64,000 bases of DNA from Synechococcus elongatus PCC 11801 (GTDB lineage Bacteria; Cyanobacteriota; Cyanobacteriia; Synechococcales; Synechococcaceae). Location of the stretch: contig NZ_CP030139.2 of assembly GCF_003846445.2 (NCBI RefSeq), forward strand, positions 2,149,223 to 2,213,222, given 5' to 3'. This document shows, one piece after another, positions 45,813 through 54,767 of this stretch. Both the position numbers and the translations under genes were made by a program. Under the pieces are notes generated by a model. The model searched no databases and was not told where the DNA came from. It saw only the letters and a program-made list of their open reading frames with translations. Position 1 is the stretch's first letter. Each line of letters starts with the position of its first letter.

Positions 45813-46022
45813 CTAGCGAGTTCCGAGTTGTAGCGATCCATTGCTATTTTGATAGGCGCACATTTGTTGCTTGGTGACTCGATCAACCCAACAGCGAACA
45901 GGCTTTCCTTTTTGATTGGCCTCAGCAGCTTCCGGCAAGCTCAGCAGCATTGAGGTCGTGCTGAACAGAGCGATCGCTGTTAAGAGTGCAGCAGTGAACG
46001 AACGGTTATTGATGGAAGTCAT
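45813..46022 (-). CDS. Tiny secreted protein with CWV/CAY motif
   Basis: 69 residues. Signal peptide FTAALLTAIALFSTTSMLLS followed by LPEAAEA, leaving a mature peptide of about 35 residues, NQKGKPVRCWVDRVTKQQM then CAYQNSNGS. The two cysteines could form one disulfide. It shares C-W-V-(6 to 8 residues)-C-A-Y with the protein at 45221. No homologue recognised. The start has a moderate upstream purine run. Confidence 0.6.
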   Translation of the reverse strand: MTSINNRSFTAALLTAIALFSTTSMLLSLPEAAEANQKGKPVRCWVDRVTKQQMCAYQNSNGSLQLGTR

Positions 46023-46148
46023 GGTTCAGAACAGAATCACTGACTTCTTTACGATCGCTCTGAGTTAAGAGACTCCTCGTGATCTAATCGTGTTTGAGTG
46101 TGTGAGATTGATCACACATTGCAGACGAAATTGATTAATGCGCGATCG

Positions 46149-46736
46149 CTATTCGATAAAGACTGAATGGGTTGAGTGAGTGCGGCTCCAAGCCCAGCGT
46201 TCATGCTCAGCGAGATCCGTGCCGGGACGACTCCAGCGGCGATCGGTATGGCTGAGATCCACACCCGTAAAGTTCACGTCGTAGATGAAGGCATGACTGA
46301 GGTCAGCTTCATGCAGATCGGCAGCCGTGAAGTCAGTCCGATAGAGAATGGCGCGCACCAAATCAGCTTGCTGCAAGCAGGCTTGCCGGCAATTAGCCTC
46401 GGCCAAAATGCTGTCGTTAAGCATTGCCCGCCGTAAATTTGCACCCACGAGTTGCGATCGACAGAGATCAGCGCGCAGCAAATCAGCTCCGAGGAGATTC
46501 GCGCCGCTACAGTCGGCTTCCCTGAGGATTGCTCCCCGCAGCCAAGCCCGCCGCAGATCTGCCCCAACCAGAATTGCGCCCGTCAGATCAGCATTTTCGA
46601 GATCAACATTGACGAGATCGACAAACGAGAGATCTGCTTGGCGCAAGTCGGGAATAATCGTCGGATTTTGCGATCGCCAGCGACTCCAGACAGCTGTGCC
46701 TCGCCGTAGAAATGCCAGATGTTCGGCATTTGCCAT
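46149..46736 (-). CDS. Pentapeptide-repeat protein
   Basis: 195 residues from the ATG at 46736. From residue 35 to 165 the A(D/N)LxxA-type repeat runs almost without break (for example ADLTGAILVGADLRRAWLRG, GANLLGADLLRADLCRSQ), giving a right-handed quadrilateral beta helix. The C-terminus is basic and aromatic. Such proteins mimic DNA or act as scaffolds; cyanobacteria have many, some in the thylakoid lumen, but this one lacks a signal peptide. The start codon is 4 bases after the ccmP stop, so the two are translationally linked. Confidence 0.88.
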   Translation of the reverse strand: MANAEHLAFLRRGTAVWSRWRSQNPTIIPDLRQADLSFVDLVNVDLENADLTGAILVGADLRRAWLRGAILREADCSGANLLGADLLRADLCRSQLVGANLRRAMLNDSILAEANCRQACLQQADLVRAILYRTDFTAADLHEADLSHAFIYDVNFTGVDLSHTDRRWSRPGTDLAEHERWAWSRTHSTHSVFIE

Positions 46737-46740
46737 ATCG

Positions 46741-47382
46741 CTACTCCCGAGAGCGATCGCCGGGATGCTCACGTCCCGACAAATTTTCGAGTGCCGCTAA
46801 GGCAGCCTGCGAGCCAGCAATGATGTCGCGTTCTTCCCCACCTAAAAAGAGTCGGCCAAAACTACCGATCGCACTGACTTGCAGGATGTTGATCAACGCT
46901 GCTTTTTCGGCTTCGTTGGCTGCTAGCGCTGCATACGCCGCCGGTTGGACCTCAAGGACGTAGAGGGTTTCACCGGCCAGCAGCATTTGGCCACGGCGCT
47001 GCCGGTTGATCAGCTGCGCTTGGTGAGCATCAATATTACGGATGATTTGGCTGGAGACAATTTTGGGTTTGAGGCGATCGCGTTCCGTCAGTCCCAGAGC
47101 GGAGAGGACTGCACGTCCGGCTTCACGCACTTCGCCCTGATTGCTGGCATGGACTTCCATCAAGCCATAGAGGCGCTCAATAAATTGCACGCCGGGTCGC
47201 ACCACTGCCGACTTGAGCGCGATGTCCATCATCCGGTTGATTTCAATGCCTGGGGAGATTTCAATCCAGACCGAAGCATCCCCTGGCAGTGTCAAAAAGC
47301 CTGTGGCGACTGTACCGATATAGGAGGCGTGTTGCCGTTGCAAATTGTCGAGGTAGACGTAACTGCGCAGCTCAACGCCCAA
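46741..47382 (-). CDS. ccmP: Carboxysome shell protein CcmP (tandem BMC domain)
   Basis: 213 residues with two bacterial-microcompartment domains in tandem, approximately 1-100 ([38 protein letters not shown]) and 105-205 ([40 protein letters not shown]). Length and sequence match my memory of S. elongatus CcmP, the pseudohexameric BMC-T protein. It stacks as a double layer with gated pores and is proposed to pass larger metabolites such as RuBP and 3-PGA through the beta-carboxysome shell. It lies apart from the main ccm operon; the pentapeptide gene follows 4 bases downstream. Confidence 0.93.
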   Translation of the reverse strand: MGVELRSYVYLDNLQRQHASYIGTVATGFLTLPGDASVWIEISPGIEINRMMDIALKSAVVRPGVQFIERLYGLMEVHASNQGEVREAGRAVLSALGLTERDRLKPKIVSSQIIRNIDAHQAQLINRQRRGQMLLAGETLYVLEVQPAAYAALAANEAEKAALINILQVSAIGSFGRLFLGGEERDIIAGSQAALAALENLSGREHPGDRSRE

Positions 47383-47431
47383 AACAACATCCTTGTAAAG
47401 CCAAATTTGAGTCTACCGCGCAGACTTGGCC

Positions 47432-47950
47432 TCAATCGAGCAAGGGCGCGATCGCACCGGCAATCGCTGCGCGTTGTTCGGCGTCATAGCCCCAGCGATC
47501 GAGAAAGTCTGTAAACGCTCCCGCACCCGTCAAACTCTGCTGCAAGTCCTGCAAAAGCTGGCGTAGGCTTGGACTCTCTAATTGCCGCAGGTGTTCTGCC
47601 GATCGCCGACTGACTCGCTGGGATTGAGCTGCCATTGCTGGGTCGGCATTGCGCTCGTGAGTCAGCACCATCGCCGTAGACATCGCCAGATTGCGCACCA
47701 TCAAGTCTTCGACATACGTCGATTGCGATCGCAGGGCTGCAATCAAAGCAGGAGAGGGTTGATCGGCCCATGGCTCCTCGCTGGTGAGATAGGTGACGAA
47801 AAAGCCCCGCGCTCCATCCCGGCTAGCCACCAACTGGGCGATCGCTTGCGCCACAGCGTCTGTTGGCTCCAAGGCTAAAAGCTGCTGGGCTAAGGCGATC
47901 GCAGTCCCAAAGTCAGGATTTTCGGGAATGTTCGGCAGAGAATCCGGCAT
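47432..47950 (-). CDS. Conserved cyanobacterial hypothetical protein
   Basis: 172 residues, alpha-helical, soluble. Conserved-looking blocks are RDGARGFFVTYLTSEEPWAD, VEDLMVRNLAMSTAMVLTHERN and GAGAFTDFLDRWGYDAEQR. No catalytic motif is apparent. It lies about 50 bases upstream of ccmP on the same strand and downstream of the AI-2E transporter, so it could share the ccmP transcript. Function unknown. Confidence 0.75.
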   Translation of the reverse strand: MPDSLPNIPENPDFGTAIALAQQLLALEPTDAVAQAIAQLVASRDGARGFFVTYLTSEEPWADQPSPALIAALRSQSTYVEDLMVRNLAMSTAMVLTHERNADPAMAAQSQRVSRRSAEHLRQLESPSLRQLLQDLQQSLTGAGAFTDFLDRWGYDAEQRAAIAGAIAPLLD

Positions 47951-48010
47951 CGCTGGCGACTAGAAGGCTGTGGTTGATCTTAGAAGGCTGAGCCCAGCCC
48001 CAAGCAGGAG

Positions 48011-49180
48011 CTAGAAAGTCTCTTCCTCTGCCTCTGCGATCGCCGCCTGTTCCGATTCAGGATGAGGGCCAATCCATTCGGGATGCTTGAAGTAGTGCAG
48101 ATGCTGCCAGCGATCGAGGACATCGTGGATCAACACTTGCTCGAAAAAGACCTTAGCAACCACAGCTAAAGGCAGCGCTAAAATCAGGCCGGCTAGCCCA
48201 AAAATACTAGCGAAGACAATCTGAGCAATCAGCGTTAGTGCAGGTAAAAGTGAAACCTGCCGCGCCATAATTGTCGGCGTCAGCCAGTAGCTTTCAAGTT
48301 GTTGAATGATGATGTAAAGGACTAAAACTGCCCAAGCTTTCCAAGGCTCATCTAAAAGAACCACTGAGATAGGAAAAACAGCGCTCAGGGTTGGGCCAAG
48401 GTTAGGGATTAAATTGAGGAAGCCCGCAATGATTGCATTCACTAGAGCGAGCTTAACACCAAGAATCATCAAACCAACCCAGCTGAAGAGTGCGATCGCA
48501 CTTGAGCTAATCAAAATTCCAAGGAACCAATCGCTCAGTGAAATTTCGCAGGCATTGAGAATCTCATCAGCTCGTCGCCGATAGAAGGAGGGCAGCAACC
48601 GCAAGAAAGTTTGCCGATAGGATTGGGGGTTGCTCAGCATCATTAGTGTCAGAACGACGATCAGAAGCAACTGAGCAGCAGCGACGACTGTGTTGTTAAA
48701 GACAGACAGAAAATTGCGCGCCAGTGGACCTAGCTGCTGAGAGAAGGAAGTCCAATTGCGGCGATCGCCAAAACTTTGAATGAGGTCACGAATCGCCGAA
48801 TCAACAAAGAGGCGGGCACTGCGATCATCACTAAACCCTGGCAGCAGTTGCACGATGTCAACCAGTCGTTCTTCGACCCAGTCCAGTAACTTGGCAAACC
48901 CCTGGGGTGCCAACTCGAGTAGGTCTTGAAACTGCACCAGTAGGGGTGGCATAAGCAGGGCAACCAGCAAGCCACCCACCACGGTCAACCCCAACAGCGT
49001 TACGGTCAGTGAGAGGCGACGCGACCAGCGCAACCGCTGCTGAAGCTGGCGGGCGAGGTGGTTAATGATCACCGCAAGGACCACCGCCGCAAAGAGGAGT
49101 AGCATCACCTGCCGCAACTGCCAGAGAATATAGGCGGCTGCTAGGATGCCGGTGAAACCAAGCCACTGCCCGAGGCGCAT
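48011..49180 (-). CDS. AI-2E family (TqsA/PerM-like) transporter
   Basis: 389 residues, about eight hydrophobic helices arranged as in the family: two at the N-terminus (FTGILAAAYILWQL, VMLLLFAAVVLAVIINHLA), a long soluble central region and a C-terminal bundle with FLNLIPNLGPTLSAVFPISV, the family signature, and VLYIIIQQLESYWLTPTIMARQVSLLPALTLIA. Members export diverse small molecules or exchange Na+/H+; a signalling role cannot be assumed. Divergent from recJ with 59 bases between starts. Confidence 0.9.
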   Translation of the reverse strand: MRLGQWLGFTGILAAAYILWQLRQVMLLLFAAVVLAVIINHLARQLQQRLRWSRRLSLTVTLLGLTVVGGLLVALLMPPLLVQFQDLLELAPQGFAKLLDWVEERLVDIVQLLPGFSDDRSARLFVDSAIRDLIQSFGDRRNWTSFSQQLGPLARNFLSVFNNTVVAAAQLLLIVVLTLMMLSNPQSYRQTFLRLLPSFYRRRADEILNACEISLSDWFLGILISSSAIALFSWVGLMILGVKLALVNAIIAGFLNLIPNLGPTLSAVFPISVVLLDEPWKAWAVLVLYIIIQQLESYWLTPTIMARQVSLLPALTLIAQIVFASIFGLAGLILALPLAVVAKVFFEQVLIHDVLDRWQHLHYFKHPEWIGPHPESEQAAIAEAEEETF

Positions 49181-49239
49181 GGTCGAGAATCCTTTCCGTT
49201 GACCTCACTCAGTATGCGGCACTGTTTTGGAGGACTAGC

Positions 49240-51567
49240 ATGCAGCGGACTTGGCGATCGCCTGCTCGGGTCGATCTACCGTTTGGCTGGCTCCAGCAGG
49301 TCAAGCAGGTCTATCCCAAACCCTACGCTCACATCCTTGCCCAGCTGATTTGGCAGCGACAACTGGCCACGCCAGCGTCGCTCGCAGGATTCCTTGAACC
49401 CGATCGCTATCAGCCAACAGGCCCTGAAGCTTTTGGCATCGAAATGGAGTGGGCGATCGCCCGGTTGCAGCAAGCCTATGGCAATCCTGACGATCGCCTT
49501 TTGATCTGGGGCGATTTTGATGCAGATGGACTGACCGCTACGGCAGTGCTTTGGGAAGGACTAGGGCAATACTTCCCGCAATCGGAACGTCTGTTTTGGA
49601 CGATTCCCGATCGCCTCCAGCAATCCCATGGTTTGAACATTGAGGGACTAGAGCAGGCGATCGCTGACGGCACCACCCTCGTGATTACCTGTGACACGGG
49701 CTGCGGCGATGCAGAGCTGTTGGAGTGGGCCCACGATCGTGGATTGGATGTGATCATCACCGATCACCACACGCTGCTGCCCGAACGACCACCAGTCACA
49801 GCTCTGATCAATCCCCGTCAGTTCCCGACCGATCATCCGCTCGCGACCCTCTCCGGGGTTGCCGTTGCGTACAAACTTGTGGAAGCACTCTACACAGCTC
49901 TACCACTACCTGACGTACAGCCTTTAGAACACTTGCTCGATCTCGTGGCGATCGGTTTGATTGCGGATCTCGTTGAGCTAAGAGGCGACTGTCGCTATCT
50001 CGCGCAGCAGGGATTGCAGCAGCTTCAGCAACTCTCCCAAGTGCGGCCTCAAGCTAGTCGACGTCCTGGCATCACGGAACTTCTGAATTGCTGCAAACGC
50101 CAAGGCGATCGCCCCAGTGATATCCGCTTTGGCATCGGGCCGCGATTGAATGCGGTCAGCCGTTTGCAGGGCAAGGCCGATTTGGCGCTGCAACTGCTCA
50201 CCGGTTGTGATCCACAGGCAGGCATTCGCCTTGCTCATCAAGTTGAAGAACTCAACCAACGGCGGCAACGGTTACAACGCGATTTGCTGCGGGAGTTAGA
50301 GCCACAAATTCAGCAACAGCGCGATCGCACTGCCCTAGTCCTTGTCGGAGAAGGGTGGCATGGAGGTCTTTTGGGGCTAGTGGCTGGTCAGGTAGCTCAC
50401 CGCGAAGAGAAGCCGACCCTTGTGCTGAGCCTCGATCCACCAGGAACAGAACCTCGGCTAGCTCGGGGATCGGCGCGTTCGATCCCCGGTCTCAACCTTT
50501 ATGAATTGCTCGCTGATCAGCGATCGCTCTTGCTTCGCTTTGGTGGGCACCCCCAAGCAGCGGGTCTTAGCCTAGCCAACGAACATCTGCCCATTCTGAG
50601 AGATGCACTGGAGCAACGCCTGCACCTGCATCCGCCCGATCGCCACTTAGCCGCGATCGCCCCAGAGGTCACGGTCACGGTAGCCGATCTCGATCGCCCG
50701 CTGTTCCGTGCCCTCTATGCCTTAGAACCCTGCGATCGTCTGCCGCAATTAGAAATCCGGCGTTGCCGCTTGCAACAACAACGACCAAGTTACGTTGGTT
50801 CAGGACTCTACCGCCGCCAGTATTGGATCTTTCAGATCACCGATGACAGCGGCGCGATCGCTGCAGGCCAGTACTGGCCAGAGAGCAATGCCGAGACCTT
50901 ACCTCCAGAAGGCGATCGCTGCGACCTTGTAATTGAGCTAGATCTCCGCACTGCTGCCGGTGATCAAAGCCGGCGGGAATTGGTTGCGCGTTTGCTGGCT
51001 TGGCGACCGCACCAGACTGCTCCGTCAGATCCAGAACCGATGCTGTTGGACTGGCGATCGCAGCGACCTGATTCGGCGATCGCAGCTCATGTAGTCACTA
51101 CCTGTCCGTGGAGCTGGGAGGAGCTTGCCTTGCAGTGGCAACAAGCCCAACGACTGCAGCAGCCTTTAGCGCTGGCTTATCCACCGCCTGAAGTGGAAGA
51201 TCTCGAGCGCGCTTGGCGACAATGGCTGGGGGTGTTGCGGTCTCTGGCTCAGCGATCGCAACCCGTCAGCTGGTCAAGTTTGAGCGATCGCCTCGGCTGG
51301 CCGATCGATTTCCTCAAAAAGAGCTTGCAGATCGGTGAACCCTTGGGCTATCACTGGCAAATCAGTTCAGAGGGTGTGCTGCTTACTTGGCCTAACTGGG
51401 CGCAGTTAGATTGGCAAACTCCCCAAGTCCGCCAGACTCACCACCAGTGGCAGCGACTCCTGCGAGAATGGCAGAGACAGCGGCAGTTCTTCGGCGAGGC
51501 TTCCTTGCAGACGCTAGCCGCAGGACTTCACGATCGCTATAATCTCCGCACTTCCGAGCCGGCCTAG
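49240..51567 (+). CDS. recJ: Single-stranded-DNA-specific exonuclease RecJ
   Basis: 5'-3' ssDNA exonuclease in recombination and mismatch repair. 775 residues, longer than typical RecJ (about 570), because of a C-terminal extension after the OB domain. Catalytic motifs of the DHH superfamily are GDFDADGLTATAVL, TCDTGCGD, ITDHHTL and DLVAIGLIADLVEL. The DHHA1 part shows RFGGHPQAAGLSL. The last 180 residues (WRQWLGVLRSLAQRSQPVSW, DRLGWPIDFLKKSLQIGEPL) look like a winged-helix extension known from cyanobacterial RecJ. Normal composition with many HIP1 sites. Confidence 0.94.
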   Translation: MQRTWRSPARVDLPFGWLQQVKQVYPKPYAHILAQLIWQRQLATPASLAGFLEPDRYQPTGPEAFGIEMEWAIARLQQAYGNPDDRLLIWGDFDADGLTATAVLWEGLGQYFPQSERLFWTIPDRLQQSHGLNIEGLEQAIADGTTLVITCDTGCGDAELLEWAHDRGLDVIITDHHTLLPERPPVTALINPRQFPTDHPLATLSGVAVAYKLVEALYTALPLPDVQPLEHLLDLVAIGLIADLVELRGDCRYLAQQGLQQLQQLSQVRPQASRRPGITELLNCCKRQGDRPSDIRFGIGPRLNAVSRLQGKADLALQLLTGCDPQAGIRLAHQVEELNQRRQRLQRDLLRELEPQIQQQRDRTALVLVGEGWHGGLLGLVAGQVAHREEKPTLVLSLDPPGTEPRLARGSARSIPGLNLYELLADQRSLLLRFGGHPQAAGLSLANEHLPILRDALEQRLHLHPPDRHLAAIAPEVTVTVADLDRPLFRALYALEPCDRLPQLEIRRCRLQQQRPSYVGSGLYRRQYWIFQITDDSGAIAAGQYWPESNAETLPPEGDRCDLVIELDLRTAAGDQSRRELVARLLAWRPHQTAPSDPEPMLLDWRSQRPDSAIAAHVVTTCPWSWEELALQWQQAQRLQQPLALAYPPPEVEDLERAWRQWLGVLRSLAQRSQPVSWSSLSDRLGWPIDFLKKSLQIGEPLGYHWQISSEGVLLTWPNWAQLDWQTPQVRQTHHQWQRLLREWQRQRQFFGEASLQTLAAGLHDRYNLRTSEPA

Positions 51568-51594
51568 CTTGTCTTGACCGACAGCGGAACCGCC

Positions 51595-51655
51595 GGGACA
51601 ACTGGCACAGTTGCCCTGGGAACTGTCCCAAGCCCTTGCCTAGGCTGAGCCTAGG
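51595..51655. other. Hairpin cluster between recJ and ctpA
   Basis: GGGACA (51595-51600) pairs with TGTCCC (51624-51629) and encloses CAACTG-GCA-CAGTTG (51599-51613, an alternative fold). CCTAGGC-TGA-GCCTAGG (51639-51655) is a perfect 7-bp hairpin about 30 bases before the ctpA start. There is no T run, so a leader structure or processing site is as likely as a terminator. Confidence 0.4.
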
Positions 51656-51688
51656 GTTTCCCGCTTCTGGCTTCTAGGAGCCTCGACC

Positions 51689-53011
51689 ATGTCGCTGTTC
51701 AGTCGCCTTCGTGTTTCGGTTTACGGTTCGGCTCTGTTGGCTGCTAGTGGTGCTGTCTGCATCGGAGTTTCAGCGGAACATGCCCGAGCTTTTCCTTGGC
51801 AGGACAGTCCTAAGGTCGTGCTCGACCAAGCTTGGCAGTTGATCGACCGCGAATATGTCGACCCGACTTTCAATCGCCAAGATTGGCAGGCTGTGCGGCG
51901 CGAACTACTCAGTCGCAACTATGGCTCCAGTGAAGAAGCCTATGCAGCCTTGAGATCGGCTCTGCGTCGCCTTGATGATCCCTACACGCGTTTCCTGCCG
52001 CCCGAACAATTCAAAACTTTGACGGAGCAAACAGCTGGCGAATCCTCGGGCATTGGCATTGAGATTGTGCCCGACAGCAAAGATAGTCGTCCGCAGATTC
52101 GGGCCATTCTGGATAATTCACCAGCGAGCCAAAGCGATCTCCGTGTCGGCGATCGCATTTTGTCAGTCAACGATGAATCCACGCGTGAGCTGACCTTAGA
52201 TGAAGTCAGAAACCGGCTGCAGGGCAGTGTCGGGAGTGAACTGAGTCTTAAACTGCAGCGGGGCGATCGCATCTTTTCAGTCAAACTAGTCCGCGCCCAA
52301 ATTGAAATTCCCAGTGTCAACGCAGAACTTCGGCAACATGGCGGGCGGGCTGTTGGCTACATCCAGCTCAAGGAGTTTACGGCTCATGCGGCCCGTGAAA
52401 TGCGGACAGCCATCCGCGACCTTGACGACAAAGGTGTCGATTCCTATGTGCTGGATCTGCGAGGCAACCCGGGTGGACTGCTCTACTCCAGCATCGAAAT
52501 TGCCCGCATGTGGCTGAACAATGGCGCAATCGTCAAAACTGTCGATCGCAATGGCAAATCAGAGACGATCAACGCCAATAACAGTGCCCTGACCAACAAA
52601 CCCCTCGCAGTCTTGGTCGATCAGAACTCTGCTAGCTCCAGCGAAATCCTCGTTGGCGCTCTGAAAGACAACAATCGAGCCGTGGTCATTGGCCGTCAGA
52701 CCTTCGGAAAAGCGCTCGTGCAATCTGTGCATACCCTTGCCGATGGCTCGGGCTTAGCGGTGACAGTTGCCCACTATTACACGCCCAATGGCACTGATCT
52801 GGGCAATCGCGGCATTCAGCCGGATGTCGAAGTCCGGCTTAACCAACGGCAGCAAGCCCTGCAGCGTAGTGATCCCAGCTTCCTCGGCTCCAACCAAGAT
52901 CCCACCTATGGGCAAGCGATCGCGACCTTGGAGCGCCGGACTGCAGAGACGACTCCCACGCCAGCCGTGCCTTCGCAGTTGAGCCAGCGTCCCAGCGAGA
53001 TCCAGCCTTGA
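51689..53011 (+). CDS. ctpA: Carboxyl-terminal processing protease CtpA/B family
   Basis: Serine protease of the S41 family. In cyanobacteria CtpA matures the D1 precursor (PsbA), a step needed for the Mn cluster. 440 residues with a signal peptide (VYGSALLAASGAVCIGVSAEHARA). A PDZ domain near 105-190 shows SGIGIEI and GDRILSVNDEST, and the catalytic domain carries DLRGNPGGLLYS, NSASSSEILVGALKDN (Ser) and GRQTFGKALVQ (Lys). The C-terminal 50 residues are Pro/Gln-rich. Several Ctp paralogues exist; whether this is the D1-specific one is not decided. The DUF309 gene starts inside its stop. Confidence 0.93.
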   Translation: MSLFSRLRVSVYGSALLAASGAVCIGVSAEHARAFPWQDSPKVVLDQAWQLIDREYVDPTFNRQDWQAVRRELLSRNYGSSEEAYAALRSALRRLDDPYTRFLPPEQFKTLTEQTAGESSGIGIEIVPDSKDSRPQIRAILDNSPASQSDLRVGDRILSVNDESTRELTLDEVRNRLQGSVGSELSLKLQRGDRIFSVKLVRAQIEIPSVNAELRQHGGRAVGYIQLKEFTAHAAREMRTAIRDLDDKGVDSYVLDLRGNPGGLLYSSIEIARMWLNNGAIVKTVDRNGKSETINANNSALTNKPLAVLVDQNSASSSEILVGALKDNNRAVVIGRQTFGKALVQSVHTLADGSGLAVTVAHYYTPNGTDLGNRGIQPDVEVRLNQRQQALQRSDPSFLGSNQDPTYGQAIATLERRTAETTPTPAVPSQLSQRPSEIQP

Positions 53012-53430
53012 GCGACTTGCTGGCCGATCCCCGCTATCACGAGGGGATCGCGCTCTTTAATCAGCGGCAATTCTACGCCTGTCACGACATCTTCGAAGCC
53101 CTCTGGCATGAGGCGATCGAGCCCGATCGCACCTTTTTGCAAGGTATTTTGCAAATTGCGGTGGGACTACATCATCTTTCGAACCTGAACCGGCGCGGTG
53201 CTACGATTCTGCTTGGGGAAGGGGGTGCCCGACTGCAGGACTATCAGCCGGACTATGCTGCGGTTGATGTCAGCGACCTAATGGCTCACAGTGAACCAAT
53301 TCTGCAATCCCTACAAGCCCTGCCTGACGGGGATTCTGGTGAAGCGATCGCGATCGGTTTGGGACTGCGCCCAGGGAACGCGCCCAACCTGAGCTGTCCT
53401 CGGCTCCGTCTACAAACGAGCGGGGTATGA
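53008..53430 (+). CDS. DUF309 family protein
   Basis: 140 residues. The helical signature GIALFNQRQFYACHDIFEALWHEA and TFLQGILQIAVGLHHLSN is typical of DUF309, with the conserved His and Glu residues. The start is TTG in the sequence TTGA that overlaps the ctpA stop by 4 bases, so translation is coupled. Function of the family is unknown. The C-terminal half is weakly conserved. Confidence 0.85.
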   Translation: MSDLLADPRYHEGIALFNQRQFYACHDIFEALWHEAIEPDRTFLQGILQIAVGLHHLSNLNRRGATILLGEGGARLQDYQPDYAAVDVSDLMAHSEPILQSLQALPDGDSGEAIAIGLGLRPGNAPNLSCPRLRLQTSGV

Positions 53431-53467
53431 TTGGGGCGATCGTGCCCGTGTGACAAGGACGACAGCA

Positions 53468-53890
53468 ATGACAGCGGCAATTCGGCGACTGTTTTGGGGT
53501 GTGAGCCTGCTTGCGGCGATCGCGCCTGCAAGCTGGAGCTTTGCGCAAACGCCGAGTAGTCCTGCGCCCGCTCAGCAAGATCAAAGCCTCACGCTGCTGT
53601 CAGACATTCAAGAAGCTAACTCTAAAACCGGCGTTGTTACTGCTCGTGGCAACGTGGTGATTCTCTATCCTGCCCGTCAACTGCGGGCGACAGCCGCTCA
53701 AGCCCAGTATTTCTCACGGGAGCGACGCATTATCTTGACCGGTAATGTCTACGTCCAGCAGGAAGGGGGCAACTCGCTGCGGGGCGAAACGGTGACCTAT
53801 TTGATCGAAACCGGCAAGTTTGTTGCCCTGCCCACTCCCCAAGGACAGGTGCAATCGATCTATAACCTCGATAGTGCTGAGTCTCCCTAG
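53468..53890 (+). CDS. lptA: LptA/OstA-like periplasmic protein
   Basis: 140 residues from the ATG at 53468 (the frame opens at 53450). Signal peptide LFWGVSLLAAIAPASWSFAQ. The mature part has the OstA beta-jellyroll pattern, NSKTGVVTARGNVVILYPAR, ATAAQAQYFSRERRIILTGN and VYVQQEGGNSLRGETVTYLI, as in proteins bridging LPS through the periplasm. It is followed by LptB-like and LptF/G-like genes, which supports the assignment. It could also be named only as an OstA-domain protein. Confidence 0.85.
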   Translation: MTAAIRRLFWGVSLLAAIAPASWSFAQTPSSPAPAQQDQSLTLLSDIQEANSKTGVVTARGNVVILYPARQLRATAAQAQYFSRERRIILTGNVYVQQEGGNSLRGETVTYLIETGKFVALPTPQGQVQSIYNLDSAESP

Positions 53891-53943
53891 GTCACCGCTG
53901 GCCCATAAGATGAGAACGTTTGCCGAGTACCGCTGCGATCGCT

Positions 53944-54672
53944 GTGAAGATTCGCTTAGAAAATGTACGGAAGTCCTACGGCAAGCGCCTGATTGTGAAC
54001 CGCGTCAGCTTGTCTGTTGCCCAAGGTGAGGTCGTTGGCCTGCTGGGCCCCAATGGTGCTGGCAAAACCACAACGTTCTATATGACCACCGGCCTTGAAC
54101 GGCCCGATGAAGGGCATGTCTGGCTGGATGACACTGAACTCACCCGTCTGCCCATGACCCAACGGGCGCGGCTGGGGATTGGCTATTTGGCCCAAGAGGC
54201 CAGTATTTTTCGGCATCTGACAGTACTAGAGAATTTACTGCTAGTTCTGCAGCAGACCGGTATTCGTGGCAAACAACAACGCCAGCGCGTGGAACAGTTG
54301 CTGAGTGAATTTCGCCTCGAAAAGGTGGCGCATACCCAAGGAATTCGTGTCTCCGGTGGCGAGCGTCGCCGCACTGAGATTGCCCGCGCCTTAGCCGTCG
54401 GGTCCCAAGGACCAAAATTTCTGCTGCTGGATGAGCCCTTTGCGGGAATTGACCCGATCGCGGTTGCCGAAGTGCAAGACATCATTGCTCGACTGCGCGA
54501 TCAACAGATGGGGATTTTGATCACTGACCATAACGTGCGCGAGACGCTGAAGATTACCGATCGCGCTTACATTCTTCGGGATGGAGAAATTCTGGCCGCT
54601 GGTTCCGCCGAGGAGTTAGCAGCCAATCCCCTTGTCCGCCAATATTATTTGGGTGAAGACTTCGTTTTCTAG
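53944..54672 (+). CDS. lptB: LPS export ABC transporter ATPase LptB
   Basis: 242 residues from the GTG at 53944; a TTG at 53920 in frame would add eight residues. Walker A GPNGAGKTTTFYM, Q-loop, signature VSGGERRRTEIARAL, Walker B FLLLDEPFAGIDPIAVAEVQ and H-loop ILITDHNVRETL are all complete. FAGIDPIAV and the C-terminal AAGSAEELAANPLVRQYYLG are typical of LptB. It powers LPS extraction together with an LptF/G permease, here the next gene. Confidence 0.94.
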   Translation: MKIRLENVRKSYGKRLIVNRVSLSVAQGEVVGLLGPNGAGKTTTFYMTTGLERPDEGHVWLDDTELTRLPMTQRARLGIGYLAQEASIFRHLTVLENLLLVLQQTGIRGKQQRQRVEQLLSEFRLEKVAHTQGIRVSGGERRRTEIARALAVGSQGPKFLLLDEPFAGIDPIAVAEVQDIIARLRDQQMGILITDHNVRETLKITDRAYILRDGEILAAGSAEELAANPLVRQYYLGEDFVF

Positions 54673-54767
54673 CCCTCACCGCGATCGCGACTACCCTGCG
54701 CAGCATGCCCGTAGGATGGACTAGCGCAGCAGACGGCGCCTCCCAGCGAACCGCTACACTTGGCAGC

